Shown here: positions 41,170 through 49,936 of the stretch, one piece after another
How positions within the stretch are numbered: the stretch's first letter is position 1
Layout of the letters: each line of letters starts with the position of its first letter
From: Kitasatospora aureofaciens
GTDB lineage: Bacteria > Actinomycetota > Actinomycetes > Streptomycetales > Streptomycetaceae
Assembly: GCA_000720845.1 (NCBI GenBank)
Contig: JODU01000011.1
Span: forward strand, 124,001 to 188,000
Length of the DNA stretch: 64,000 bases
Reading direction: 5' to 3'
Made by a program: the position numbers and the translations under genes
The notes under the pieces: generated by a model
What the model saw: only the letters and a program-made list of their open reading frames with translations
Database searches by the model: none
Told to the model about the DNA's origin: nothing

Positions 41170-42924
41170 ATGAAGGTACACAAGTACGACACCGTCATCG
41201 TCGGCGCCGGTGGCGCCGGCATGCGCGCGGCCATCGAGTCGACCAAGCGCAGCCGCACCGCCGTGCTGACGAAGCTCTACCCCACCCGCTCCCACACGGG
41301 CGCCGCGCAGGGCGGCATGGCCGCCGCGCTGGCCAACGTGGAGGAGGACAACTGGGAGTGGCACACCTTCGACACGGTCAAGGGCGGTGACTACCTGGTC
41401 GACCAGGACGCCGCCGAGATCCTGGCGAAGGAGGCCATCGACTCGGTCCTCGACCTGGAGAAGATGGGCCTGCCGTTCAACCGGACGCCCGACGGGACGA
41501 TCGACCAGCGCCGCTTCGGCGGGCACAGCCGCAACCACGGCGAGGCCCCGGTCCGCCGCTCCTGCTACGCGGCCGACCGCACCGGTCACATGATCCTCCA
41601 GACGCTGTACCAGAACTGCGTGAAGGAGGGCGTGGAGTTCTTCAACGAGTTCTACGTCCTGGACCAGCTGATCACCGAGGTCGACGGCGTCAAGAAGTCG
41701 GCCGGTGTGGTGGCCTACGAGCTGGCGACCGGCGAGATCCACGTCTTCCAGGCGAAGTCCGTGATCTACGCCTCCGGCGGCACCGGCAAGTTCTTCAAGG
41801 TGACCTCCAACGCGCACACGCTCACCGGTGACGGCCAAGCGGCCGTGTACCGGCGCGGACTGCCGCTGGAGGACATGGAGTTCTTCCAGTTCCACCCGAC
41901 CGGCATCTGGCGCATGGGCATCCTGCTGACGGAGGGCGCCCGCGGTGAGGGCGGCATCCTGCGCAACAAGGACGGCGAGCGCTTCATGGAGAAGTACGCG
42001 CCGGTCATGAAGGACCTCGCCTCCCGCGACGTCGTCTCGCGCTCCATCTACACGGAGATCCGCGAGGGCCGCGGCTGCGGTCCCGAGGGCGACCACGTCT
42101 ACCTGGACCTCACCCACCTCCCGCCGGAGCAGCTGGACGCCAAGCTGCCCGACATCACGGAGTTCGCGCGCACCTACCTCGGCATCGAGCCCTACACGGA
42201 CCCGATCCCGATCCAGCCGACCGCGCACTACGCCATGGGCGGCATCCCGACCAACGTCGAGGGTGAGGTCCTGGCGGACAACACCACCGTCGTGCCGGGT
42301 CTGTACGCGGCCGGCGAGGTCGCCTGCGTGTCGGTGCACGGCGCCAACCGCCTGGGCACCAACTCGCTGCTGGACATCAACGTCTTCGGCAAGCGGGCCG
42401 GCATCGCCGCCGCGGAGTACGCGCAGAAGGCGGACTTCGTCGAGCTGCCCGAGGCCCCCGAGTCCCAGGTCGTCGAGCAGATCGAGCGGCTGCGCTCGTC
42501 CACCGGCACCGAGCGGGTGGCGACGATCCGCCGCGAGCTGCAGGAGTGCATGGACGCCAACGTCATGGTGTTCCGCACCGAGCAGACCATCAAGACGGCC
42601 GTCGAGAAGATCGCCGAGCTGCGCGCCCGCTACAAGAACGTGTCGATCCAGGACAAGGGCCGGCGCTTCAACACCGACCTGCTGGAGGCCGTCGAGCTGG
42701 GCAACCTGCTCGACCTGGCCGAGGTGATGGCGGTGTCCGCGCTCGCCCGCAAGGAGTCGCGCGGCGGTCACTACCGCGAGGACTTCCCCAACCGCGACGA
42801 CGTCAACTTCATGCGCCACACCATGGCGTACCGCGAGGTGGGCGACGACGGCACCGAGTCCATCCGGCTCGACTACAAGCCGGTCGTCCAGACCCGCTAC
42901 CAGCCGATGGAGCGTAAGTACTGA
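41170..42924 (+). CDS. sdhA: Succinate dehydrogenase flavoprotein subunit
   Basis: The 584-residue catalytic subunit oxidising succinate to fumarate with covalently bound FAD. VIVGAGGAGMRAAIE (residues 9-23) binds the dinucleotide, and RSHTGAAQGGMAAAL carries the histidine for FAD attachment. Also seen are FFQFHPTGIW, GEGGILRNKDGERFME and the C-terminal HTMAYRE segment. Its stop overlaps sdhB by one base (TGATG). Length and motifs are normal. Confidence 0.98.
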   Translation: MKVHKYDTVIVGAGGAGMRAAIESTKRSRTAVLTKLYPTRSHTGAAQGGMAAALANVEEDNWEWHTFDTVKGGDYLVDQDAAEILAKEAIDSVLDLEKMGLPFNRTPDGTIDQRRFGGHSRNHGEAPVRRSCYAADRTGHMILQTLYQNCVKEGVEFFNEFYVLDQLITEVDGVKKSAGVVAYELATGEIHVFQAKSVIYASGGTGKFFKVTSNAHTLTGDGQAAVYRRGLPLEDMEFFQFHPTGIWRMGILLTEGARGEGGILRNKDGERFMEKYAPVMKDLASRDVVSRSIYTEIREGRGCGPEGDHVYLDLTHLPPEQLDAKLPDITEFARTYLGIEPYTDPIPIQPTAHYAMGGIPTNVEGEVLADNTTVVPGLYAAGEVACVSVHGANRLGTNSLLDINVFGKRAGIAAAEYAQKADFVELPEAPESQVVEQIERLRSSTGTERVATIRRELQECMDANVMVFRTEQTIKTAVEKIAELRARYKNVSIQDKGRRFNTDLLEAVELGNLLDLAEVMAVSALARKESRGGHYREDFPNRDDVNFMRHTMAYREVGDDGTESIRLDYKPVVQTRYQPMERKY

Positions 42925-43697
42925 TGGCTACCCCTGTCATGGAGAAGAGCGACCAGGCCCCCGAGCCGGGCTTCGCCGACTCCCCCTACATCACGGTCAC
43001 CTTCCGCGTCCGGCGGTTCAACCCGGAGGTCGCCGCCGAGGCGACCTGGGAAGACTTCCAGCTGGAGATCGACCCGAAGGAGCGCGTCCTCGACGCGCTG
43101 CACAAGATCAAGTGGGACCTGGACGGAAGCCTGACCTTCCGCCGCTCCTGCGCGCACGGCATCTGCGGCTCGGACGCCATGCGGATCAACGGCAAGAACC
43201 GTCTGGCCTGCAAGACGCTGATCAAGGACCTCAGCCCCGAGAAGCCGATCACGGTCGAGCCCATCAAGGGCCTGACGGTCCTCAAGGACCTGGTCGTCGA
43301 CATGGAGCCGTTCTTCCAGGCGTACCGGGACGTGATGCCCTTCCTGATCACGAAGGACACCAACGAGCCGACGCGTGAGCGGCTGCAGTCCGCCGAGGAC
43401 CGCGAGCGCTTCGACGACACGACCAAGTGCATCCTGTGCGCCGCCTGCACGTCCTCGTGCCCGGTGTTCTGGAACGACGGCCAGTACTTCGGCCCGGCCG
43501 CGATCGTCAACGCCCACCGCTTCATCTTCGACTCGCGCGACGAGGCCGGCGAGCAGCGGCTGGAGATCCTGAACGACCGCGACGGCGTGTGGCGCTGCCG
43601 TACGACCTTCAACTGCACGGACGCCTGCCCGCGCGGCATCGAGGTCACCAAGGCCATCGCGGAGGTGAAGCGAGCGCTCATCACGCGCCGCTTCTGA
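42924..43697 (+). CDS. sdhB: Succinate dehydrogenase iron-sulfur subunit
   Basis: A 257-residue electron-transfer subunit with three clusters: 2Fe-2S ligands in SCAHGICGSDAMRINGKNRLAC, 4Fe-4S in CILCAACTSSCPVFW and 3Fe-4S in CTDACPRGIEV with CRTTFNC. It passes electrons from SdhA to quinone at the SdhC/D anchor. Last gene of the operon, followed by a strong hairpin at 43715-43759. Confidence 0.98.
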   Translation: MATPVMEKSDQAPEPGFADSPYITVTFRVRRFNPEVAAEATWEDFQLEIDPKERVLDALHKIKWDLDGSLTFRRSCAHGICGSDAMRINGKNRLACKTLIKDLSPEKPITVEPIKGLTVLKDLVVDMEPFFQAYRDVMPFLITKDTNEPTRERLQSAEDRERFDDTTKCILCAACTSSCPVFWNDGQYFGPAAIVNAHRFIFDSRDEAGEQRLEILNDRDGVWRCRTTFNCTDACPRGIEVTKAIAEVKRALITRRF

Positions 43698-43714
43698 CCT
43701 TCGCCGGTGTACTC

Positions 43715-43759
43715 CGCCGCAGGGCCCCGTTTCTCAGGCAGAGACGGGGCCCTGCGGCG
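43715..43759 (+). terminator. sdh operon terminator
   Basis: A 16-base perfect stem (CGCCGCAGGGCCCCGT at 43715-43730, complement at 43744-43759) with a 13-base loop, 18 bases past the sdhB stop. Confidence 0.85.
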
Positions 43760-43832
43760 TTCCTGCGGCCGGACGGCTCAATTCCGTACCGGGGTCGGGC
43801 CGACAATCAGCCGATCCGGGCGATGACCGTCC

Positions 43833-43838
43833 TAGCCT
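43833..43838 (+). promoter_or_regulatory. Leaderless-type -10 element (TAGCCT) of VOC gene
   Basis: TAGCCT ends 6 bases before the ATG at 43845, with no ribosome-binding site between. Confidence 0.5.
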
Positions 43839-43844
43839 GACGGC

Positions 43845-44255
43845 ATGTCAGATGACGAGTCGTACGAACTGCTCGGGTTCGACAACGTGCTGCTGCCCGT
43901 CGGGGACCTCGGTGAGGCCGTCGGGTTCTACGAGCGGGCCGGTTTCCCGGTCGCCTACCGGCTCGACGAGGCCGGGATCGCGCTGCTGAAGGCGGGCGTC
44001 GAGACGCCGGGGCTGCTGCTGCGGGTGGAGGAGGAGTTCGGGCGGCAGCCGCCGATGTGGCCCTCCGCGCGGGTGTGGCTGGAGGTGACCGACGCCCGGG
44101 CCGCCGCCCGCGCGCTGCGGGAGGCGGGGGTGCCACCGCTCGACGAGCCGTTCCCCGTGGCCACCGGCTGGACCGTCGAGTTCGCCGACCCGTGGGGCAA
44201 CGTCATCGGCCTCACGGACTACTCCAAGCGCCCGGAGCTGGGCCGTCGCCCCTGA
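43845..44255 (+). CDS. VOC-superfamily (glyoxalase/bleomycin-resistance-like) protein
   Basis: A 136-residue single-domain vicinal oxygen chelate protein with the paired beta-alpha-beta-beta-beta layout: LLGFDNVLLPVGDLGEAVGFYERAGFPVAYRL, ARVWLEVTDARAAARALREAGV, and VEFADPWGNVIGLTDYS. Such proteins bind metals or small molecules (glyoxalase, dioxygenase or drug-binding roles); this one cannot be assigned. It appears to be transcribed alone from a leaderless promoter after the sdh terminator. Confidence 0.85.
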   Translation: MSDDESYELLGFDNVLLPVGDLGEAVGFYERAGFPVAYRLDEAGIALLKAGVETPGLLLRVEEEFGRQPPMWPSARVWLEVTDARAAARALREAGVPPLDEPFPVATGWTVEFADPWGNVIGLTDYSKRPELGRRP

Positions 44256-44279
44256 GCCGCCCGAGCTCCCGAATCCCGC

Positions 44280-44293
44280 TTGAACGTGTTCAA
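44280..44293. promoter_or_regulatory. TetR-type operator 1 (TTGAACGTGTTCAA)
   Basis: An inverted repeat with 6-base arms, 72 bases upstream of the membrane-protein start at 44352. A TACAGT hexamer (about 44303) lies between it and the second site. Confidence 0.7.
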
Positions 44294-44324
44294 AAACAGG
44301 TCTACAGTCAGCCCTGTCAGCGTT

Positions 44325-44338
44325 TTGAACGCGTTCAA
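44325..44338. promoter_or_regulatory. TetR-type operator 2 (TTGAACGCGTTCAA)
   Basis: A perfect 14-base palindrome sharing both arms with the first site; centre-to-centre spacing is 45 bases. The TetR gene at 45264 is third in this operon and is the likely ligand (autoregulation, inference). Confidence 0.75.
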
Positions 44339-44351
44339 GAAGGGGTGGGGC

Positions 44352-44759
44352 ATGGACCGCACCGTCATCGCCTACGTCATCTACCTGGCCGTCAGCATCG
44401 GTCTGACCGTCTGGGTGGCCCGCACGCTCAGCCGCAACGGACGGGTCTTCCTCGCCGACGTCCTGCACGGCAACGAGAAGCTCGCGGACGCCGTCAACCA
44501 CCTCCTGGTGGTCGGCTTCTACCTCGTCAACCTGGGCTTCGTCGCCCTCTACCTGAGCGACGACGAGACCATCACCGACACCCGGGGCATCTTCGAGGCG
44601 CTGTCGACCAAGCTCGGCGTGGTGCTGCTGGTGCTCGGCGTGATGCACCTGGGCAACGTGTACGTCCTCAACCGGATCCGGCGGCGCGGGATGATGGAGC
44701 GCGAGCAGCTGCCGCCGGTCCCGCCGCAGGGCTGGGTGGCCCCGACGACCGGGGCCTGA
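44352..44759 (+). CDS. Small integral membrane protein, TetR-controlled
   Basis: A 135-residue protein with three to four predicted helices (VIAYVIYLAVSIGLTVWVART, HLLVVGFYLVNLGFVALYL, LGVVLLVLGVMHLGNVYVLN) and a basic, proline-rich C-terminus. I do not recognise a functional family. The start at 44352 follows GGGGTGGGG; longer frames would read through the operators. It is the first gene of an operon with a DCC thiol-disulfide protein and a TetR regulator. Confidence 0.82.
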   Translation: MDRTVIAYVIYLAVSIGLTVWVARTLSRNGRVFLADVLHGNEKLADAVNHLLVVGFYLVNLGFVALYLSDDETITDTRGIFEALSTKLGVVLLVLGVMHLGNVYVLNRIRRRGMMEREQLPPVPPQGWVAPTTGA

Positions 44760-44763
44760 GCCG

Positions 44764-45252
44764 ATGGCTCCCGCTCCCGGGACGACGGCCGGCGCCCCCG
44801 TGCGCCGGCTCACCGTCCTCTACGACGCCGAGTGCTCGCTGTGCACCCACGTACGGGACTGGCTGCTGCGCCAGCCCCGGCTGGTGCCGCTGGAGCTGGT
44901 CCCGGCCGCCTCGGACGAGGCACGCGGCCGCTTCCCCGGGCTCGACCACGCGGCCACCCTGGACGAGGTGACGGTCGTGGGCGACGCCGGGCAGGTCTAC
45001 CGGGGCCCCGCCGCCTGGGTGGTCGTCCTGTGGGCGCTGCGGAGGTACCGGCGGCTCGCCCACCGGCTCAGCACGCCCACCGGCGCCGTGCTGGCCCGCG
45101 GGGCCGTCCTGGCCGCCGCGAAGTGGCGCGCCGGGCAGCGGCCGACGAGGGGCAACGCCTACCGCCGCGCGGACGGGTGGGTCTACGAGCCGCGCCTCGG
45201 GTGGCTGTACACCGGACCGGGCTGTGACGACGGCACCTGCGGCACTGGATAG
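44764..45252 (+). CDS. DCC (DUF393) family thiol-disulfide-type protein
   Basis: A 162-residue protein. LYDAECSLCTHVRDWLL (about residues 19-35) carries the DxxCxxC signature of the DCC family, a thioredoxin-like group thought to act in redox chemistry. WALRRYRRLAHRL follows, and the C-terminus has two more cysteines in GPGCDDGTCGTG. Four bases separate it from the preceding membrane-protein gene; pairing with a membrane protein is common for this family. Confidence 0.86.
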   Translation: MAPAPGTTAGAPVRRLTVLYDAECSLCTHVRDWLLRQPRLVPLELVPAASDEARGRFPGLDHAATLDEVTVVGDAGQVYRGPAAWVVVLWALRRYRRLAHRLSTPTGAVLARGAVLAAAKWRAGQRPTRGNAYRRADGWVYEPRLGWLYTGPGCDDGTCGTG

Positions 45253-45263
45253 GCTCTGGACCC

Positions 45264-46022
45264 GTGCCTGCGACCAACGACGGCCCCGGCGACGGCGCCC
45301 ACCTCAGCAAGTCCGAGCAGACCCGCGCGCTGATCCTGGAGACGGCCATGCGGCTGTTCCAGGAACGGGGTTACGACCGGACCACGATGCGGGCCATCGC
45401 CCAGGAGGCCGGGGTCTCCGTCGGGAACGCGTACTACTACTTCGCCGGCAAGGAACACCTGATCCAGGGCTTCTACGACCGGATCGCCGCCGAGCACCAG
45501 GCGGCGGTCCGCGAGGTCCTGGCCAGGGAGACCGACCTGGAGGCGCGGCTCGCGGGCGTGCTGAAGGTCTGGCTGGACATCGCCACGCCGTACCACGAGT
45601 TCGCGGTGCAGTTCTTCAAGAACGCCGCCGACCCGGACAGCCCGCTCAGCCCCTTCTCCCCGGAGTCGGAACACGCGCGCGTGGAGGCCATCAGCATCCA
45701 CCGGGCGGTGCTCGCCGGGGCGAAGACCAAGGTGCCCGAGGAGCTGCGGGACATCCTGCCCGAGCTGATGTGGCTCTCCCAGATGGGCCTCGTCCTGTAC
45801 TGGATCTTCGACCGCACCGAGGGCCGCGAGCGCAGCTACCGCCTCGCCGAGCGCGGCGCCCGGCTCACCGCGCGGGGCGTCGTGCTGGCCCGCTTCCGGG
45901 TGCTGCGCCCGCTGGTGCGCGAGGTGCACGAGCTGTTCACGGACTTCCTGCCGGGGATGACCAGGGTGATCCCCGATCCGGCCGCCCGCAGGGACGCCCG
46001 CGAGCCCGACGGTCAGGCCTGA
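45264..46022 (+). CDS. TetR-family transcriptional regulator
   Basis: A 252-residue regulator with helix-turn-helix at about residues 37-63 (TTMRAIAQEAGVSVGNAYYYFAGKEHLIQGFYDRI). The large helical ligand domain is typical of lipid- or fatty-acid-responsive TetR proteins, but no ligand can be named. It is third in an operon whose promoter carries two TTGAACG-GTTCAA palindromes, so it probably represses itself and the two genes before it. TAGGCT 8 bases before the GTG start could give a second, internal promoter. The 3' end overlaps the convergent phosphoesterase by 10 bases. Confidence 0.92.
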   Translation: MPATNDGPGDGAHLSKSEQTRALILETAMRLFQERGYDRTTMRAIAQEAGVSVGNAYYYFAGKEHLIQGFYDRIAAEHQAAVREVLARETDLEARLAGVLKVWLDIATPYHEFAVQFFKNAADPDSPLSPFSPESEHARVEAISIHRAVLAGAKTKVPEELRDILPELMWLSQMGLVLYWIFDRTEGRERSYRLAERGARLTARGVVLARFRVLRPLVREVHELFTDFLPGMTRVIPDPAARRDAREPDGQA

Positions 46023-47323
46023 CGGGACGCCAGCTCGATCACCGTGATGTCCGAGGGCGCCCCCACGCGCGTGGGCGGGCCCCAGGCGCCCGCGCCGCGG
46101 CTGACGTACAGCTGGGTGTCGCCGTAGCGCTCCAGGCCCGCGACGGTGGGGTTGGCGAGGCCGGCGAGGAGGTTGCCGGGCCAGAGCTGGCCGCCGTGGG
46201 TGTGGCCGGAGAGCTGGAGGTCGACGCCGTGGTCGACGGCGTCGTGGATCTGCACCGGCTGGTGAGCGAGCAGCACGCAGGCGCGGGAGCGGTCCCGGTC
46301 GCCGAGGGCCTTGGCGTAGTCGGGGCCCTGGCCCTCGTCCTCGCCCGCCACGTCGTTGACGCCGGCCAGGTCGAAGTGGGGCAGCTCGGTGCGGGCGTTC
46401 TCCAGCGGCAGCAGCCCGAGCCGCCGTACCTCGGCGACCCACTGCTCGGCGCCGGAGAAGTACTCGTGGTTGCCGGTGACGAAGTACGCGCCGTGCCGGG
46501 CCTCCAGCCGCGCGAGCGGGGCGGCGGCCGGACCGAGGTCCTTCACGCTGCCGTCGACCAGGTCGCCGACGACGGCGATCAGGTCGGGCTGCGTGGAGTT
46601 GACCGTGTCGACGACCGTCTGCGCGAAGCCCCGGCCGAGCACCGGGCCGAGGTGGATGTCGCTGACGACGGCAATGCGGAACCCGTGCGCCGCGCGCGGG
46701 AGCTTGGCCAGCGGCACGGTGACCCGCTTCACCTTGGGTCCGCTCAGCACGCCGTACGTGCCGTACCCGACCGTCCCGACCGCCGCGGCGGCGGCGGCAC
46801 CGGCGACGACGCGGGAGACGAACAGACGGCGGGAGGGGAGGGCGAGGGCGCCCGGGGACGCGCTGCCGGGGCCGGGAACCGGCCTCTCGGGCCGCTCGGG
46901 GCCCCCGGGCGCCTTCGGCGGGGCCGTTCCGGCCGGTATGCGCTCGGTGTCCGCGGCCGGGGAGACGGACGGCTCGGCCCCCGCGGTGCCCCGCGCGGCC
47001 GCCCGGCGCTCCAGGAACCGCCGCAGCAGCGGCCGGACGACCTCGCCCGCGAGCACCCCGAGCAGCAGGTAGACCGACAGGGCCAGCCACAGGAAGCCCG
47101 GCCAGGCGAGGACCCGCTGGAGCCAGAACGGGGCGCCCGCCCGCTCGGCGACCAGCGCCCCGACCGCAAGCAGCCAGCCTCCGGTGATCACCGCCGCGCC
47201 GGTCCGGCGTACCGGGCCCGGGGCGCGGGTCGTGTCGCGGAACAGGCGCCGCCACACGTACCAGTTGGCCGTCACCAGGACGCCCACCATCAGCACCGCG
47301 ACCAGCACGAAGACGACCACCAT
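46013..47323 (-). CDS. Membrane-anchored metallophosphoesterase
   Basis: A 436-residue protein with an N-terminal membrane region (helices near residues 1-20, 42-60 and 70-95), a Pro/Ala-rich linker, a fourth hydrophobic stretch (VVAGAAAAAAVGTVGYGTYGVL) and a calcineurin-like phosphoesterase domain. Metal-binding motifs are DIHLG, GDLVDG, GNHEY and SGHTHGGQ, in order. The YkuE/YaeI group acts on lipid A- or UDP-sugar-type phosphoesters at the membrane; this substrate is unknown. The catalytic domain's side of the membrane is not certain. Confidence 0.9.
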   Translation of the reverse strand: MVVVFVLVAVLMVGVLVTANWYVWRRLFRDTTRAPGPVRRTGAAVITGGWLLAVGALVAERAGAPFWLQRVLAWPGFLWLALSVYLLLGVLAGEVVRPLLRRFLERRAAARGTAGAEPSVSPAADTERIPAGTAPPKAPGGPERPERPVPGPGSASPGALALPSRRLFVSRVVAGAAAAAAVGTVGYGTYGVLSGPKVKRVTVPLAKLPRAAHGFRIAVVSDIHLGPVLGRGFAQTVVDTVNSTQPDLIAVVGDLVDGSVKDLGPAAAPLARLEARHGAYFVTGNHEYFSGAEQWVAEVRRLGLLPLENARTELPHFDLAGVNDVAGEDEGQGPDYAKALGDRDRSRACVLLAHQPVQIHDAVDHGVDLQLSGHTHGGQLWPGNLLAGLANPTVAGLERYGDTQLYVSRGAGAWGPPTRVGAPSDITVIELASRQA

Positions 47324-47378
47324 GCCGTCGTATCCCCTCGGTTGTGACGCCCCGGGGCGTCCCTGACGTCCTCGTCGA

Positions 47379-47618
47379 CTATGACGTTCGGCGCAGTGCG
47401 CGCACCCCGCGCAACCCGATGGCCCCGACGACCGTCCCCAATACGAAGGACACGATCGCGAGCAGCAGGTGCACCCAGAAGTACGCCGTGGGCTCGCCGT
47501 CCTCGAAGGCGAGCCCGCTGCCGTCCTTGACCAGGTTTTTGACGAAAGTGATCCAGATGATCCAGCTCCACACCCCGAAAGCGAGCAGGAACCAGGAGAC
47601 GGGGCGGCTGAGTTTCAC
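47379..47618 (-). CDS. SCO4848-type small membrane protein
   Basis: A 79-residue protein with two transmembrane helices (WFLLAFGVWSWIIWITFVKNL and FWVHLLLAIVSFVLGTVVGAIGL) joined by an acidic loop and ending in a basic tail (RGVRALRRTS). GTG 47618 is chosen because AAAGG precedes it by 9 bases and the coding pattern starts there; a much longer overlapping frame is a shadow. It resembles the actinobacterial SCO4848 family, of unknown role. It is divergent from the D,D-carboxypeptidase. Confidence 0.85.
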   Translation of the reverse strand: MKLSRPVSWFLLAFGVWSWIIWITFVKNLVKDGSGLAFEDGEPTAYFWVHLLLAIVSFVLGTVVGAIGLRGVRALRRTS

Positions 47619-47777
47619 AAAAACGGACCTTTCCTCACAACGCCGTGCACCCGCGACCGGCCGGGGGTCCGGGGGTTGTCCCCCGGGTGGGCACGGCATG
47701 GTTTCAGTATCGCCGCCCGCCGTCCGCGACCGTGCGCGGGGTGGGGAGGGGGCTGGGACCGGACCGGTCGCGGGGGG

Positions 47778-47783
47778 TACGTT
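47778..47783 (+). promoter_or_regulatory. Leaderless-type -10 element (TACGTT) of D,D-carboxypeptidase
   Basis: TACGTT ends 7 bases before the GTG at 47791; no ribosome-binding site lies between. Confidence 0.5.
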
Positions 47784-47790
47784 TCCGCTC

Positions 47791-49065
47791 GTGCCCGCTC
47801 CCAAGAAGGCCCTCAGGCGATCCCTGACGGTCACCTCCGCCGCCCTGACCGCCCTCGCCCTCCTCTCCCCCGCCGCGCTCGCCGCACCGAGTCCGTCGGG
47901 GAGTCCGTCGGCCACTCCCCCGGCGTCGATGTCGCGGGTGGGCGGCGCCCGGCTCGGGAAGCCCGGCACGCAGGTGGACCTGGCGGGCGGCGCGCCCGTG
48001 CTGCCGAAGGACCTCACGGCCCGTTCGTGGATCGTGGCGGACGCCGAGTCGGGCGACGTGCTCGCCGCGCACAACGCGCACTGGCGGCTGGCCCCGGCGA
48101 GCACCCTGAAGATGCTGTTCGCGGACACGCTGCTGCCGAAGTGGCCGAAGACCACCAAGCGCAAGGTCCAGGTCTCCGACCTCGCGGGCATCGGCGCCGG
48201 GTCCAGCATGGTGGGCATCAAGGAGGAGGAGACGTACACCGTCCACGACCTGTGGCTCGGCGTCTTCCTGCGCTCCGGCAACGACGCCGTGCACGTGCTG
48301 TCCGCGATGAACGACGGTGTCGACAAGACCGTCGCGGACATGAACGCGCACGCCGAGGAGCTCCAGGCCCTCGACACCACCGTGGTCAGCCCCGACGGCT
48401 ACGACATGCCGGGGCAGGTCTCCTCCGCGTACGACCTGACGCTGTTCGCCCGTTCGGGGCTCCAGAAGAAGGACTTCCGCGAGTACGCCTCGACGGTCAG
48501 CGCCGAGTTCCCGGGCGAGACGACCAAGGACAAGAAGGGCAAGACGTCCCGCAAGCCCTTCGAGATCCAGAACACCAACCGGCTCCTGTCCGGCGACTAC
48601 GACGTCGACGTCTACCCCGGCATCGCTGGCGTGAAGAACGGCAACACCACCAACGCGGGTTCCACCTTCACGGGCGTCGCCGAGCGCGACGGCCGGGTGC
48701 TGCTCGTCACCGTGATGAACCCGGCGAAGAACGAGCACAACGAGGTCTACAAGGAGACCGCCCGCCTCTTCGACTGGGGCTTCAAGGCGGCCGGCAAGGT
48801 GCGGCCGGTCGGCGAGCTGGTGGGTCCGCGGAGCGCCGCCCAGGCGAGCCCCTCGGCCGGGGCCTCCGGAGAGGCCGGCGGCACCGGGAAGGGCGCCGCG
48901 GGCACGAAGCCGGTGGCGGGCGCCCGGGCCGGGAACGGCGCCGGCGGGGTCGGGGTCGCGGCCGGCATCATCGCGGGGGTGCTGGTGCTGCTCGCGGGCG
49001 GCGCGTTCCTGGTCAACCGGAAGTGGCCGCTGCCCGACCTGGTCCGTCGCCGGACCCGTCCGTGA
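47791..49065 (+). CDS. D-alanyl-D-alanine carboxypeptidase (low-molecular-mass PBP)
   Basis: A 424-residue S11 peptidase trimming peptidoglycan pentapeptides. A signal peptide ends near ALLSPAALAAPS. The catalytic SxxK is in PASTLKML, SxN in RSGNDAVHVL, and the third motif reads KNG (VKNGNT) instead of the usual KTG. A Ser/Gly/Ala-rich stalk and a C-terminal helix (VGVAAGIIAGVLVLLAGGAFLV) with a basic tail anchor it in the membrane. The last 53 bases overlap the convergent YihY gene. The leaderless GTG start is supported by the signal peptide. Confidence 0.93.
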   Translation: MPAPKKALRRSLTVTSAALTALALLSPAALAAPSPSGSPSATPPASMSRVGGARLGKPGTQVDLAGGAPVLPKDLTARSWIVADAESGDVLAAHNAHWRLAPASTLKMLFADTLLPKWPKTTKRKVQVSDLAGIGAGSSMVGIKEEETYTVHDLWLGVFLRSGNDAVHVLSAMNDGVDKTVADMNAHAEELQALDTTVVSPDGYDMPGQVSSAYDLTLFARSGLQKKDFREYASTVSAEFPGETTKDKKGKTSRKPFEIQNTNRLLSGDYDVDVYPGIAGVKNGNTTNAGSTFTGVAERDGRVLLVTVMNPAKNEHNEVYKETARLFDWGFKAAGKVRPVGELVGPRSAAQASPSAGASGEAGGTGKGAAGTKPVAGARAGNGAGGVGVAAGIIAGVLVLLAGGAFLVNRKWPLPDLVRRRTRP

Positions 49066-49936
49066 CGCCCTCGTCGCCCAGCTCCTGCGCCTTGCTGCCC
49101 GTCGCCGTCCAGGCGGCGCAGAACAGCACCAGCTTCGCGGTGAAGTTGATCCACAGCAGCAGGGCGACGGGGACGCCGAAGGCGCCGTACATGCTCTTCG
49201 CCGCGACGCCCTGGATGTAGCCGCTGAGCAGCAGTTTCAGCAGTTCGAAGCCGACCGCGCCGATCAGCGCGGCCACCACCAGGCGGCGGCGCTCGGGCTG
49301 GACGCCGGGCAGCAGGGTCAGCACGTACAGCAGCAGCAGGAAGTCGGCGAGCACGGCGACGGCGAAGGCGGCGACGTAGAGCAGGACGCCGCCGACGCCG
49401 CCCTGGGCGAGGCCGATGGTGCGGATGATCCAGCCGACCAGTGCCGAGGCGACGGTGGAGATGCCGACGGTGATCAGCAGCGCGCCGCCGAGGCCGACCA
49501 GGACGCCCGCGTCCTTGGCCCGGTGCAGGACCGGGTTCTCCTCCTCGTCGGGCAGCTCCCACACGGCCCGCAGACAGTCCCGGGTGGCCTCGATCCAGCC
49601 CATGCCGGTGAACAGCAGCAGGAGCGCGGAGATCACACCGACGGTGCCGGCGTTGTCGACGAGGCCCTGGATGTTCAGCTGGTCGGAGATGCCGGGGATC
49701 TGCTCGGCGAGCTTGTCCTGGAGCTTGTCCTGCTGCTGTCTGCTGAGCGTGGCGGCGGCGACCGCGGCGGCGAGGCTCAGCAGCGGGAAGAGCGCGACGA
49801 AGCTGGTGAAGGTCATGGCGGCGGCCAGCCGGGACCACTTCACCCGGTCGAGACGCTCGTAGGAACGCCACGCGTGGGTGGTCATCAGGCGCGCGATCCA
49901 CGGTCCCACGAGGGGGAGCTTCTTCAGCCAGTCCAT
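49013..49936 (-). CDS. YihY/UPF0761-family membrane protein
   Basis: A 307-residue polytopic membrane protein of the YihY (BrkB) family, with six helices after a short basic N-terminus (MDWLKKLPLVGPWIARLM). Typical blocks are AAAMTFTSFVALFPLLSL, and YGAFGVPVALLLWINFTAKLVLF near the C-terminus. Its biochemical role is unknown. ATG at 49936 lies inside the end of the GtrA gene (13-base overlap), so it belongs to the UbiA/GtrA operon. The 3' end overlaps the convergent carboxypeptidase by 53 bases. Confidence 0.9.
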   Translation of the reverse strand: MDWLKKLPLVGPWIARLMTTHAWRSYERLDRVKWSRLAAAMTFTSFVALFPLLSLAAAVAAATLSRQQQDKLQDKLAEQIPGISDQLNIQGLVDNAGTVGVISALLLLFTGMGWIEATRDCLRAVWELPDEEENPVLHRAKDAGVLVGLGGALLITVGISTVASALVGWIIRTIGLAQGGVGGVLLYVAAFAVAVLADFLLLLYVLTLLPGVQPERRRLVVAALIGAVGFELLKLLLSGYIQGVAAKSMYGAFGVPVALLLWINFTAKLVLFCAAWTATGSKAQELGDEGVTDGSGDGPGRAAATSG

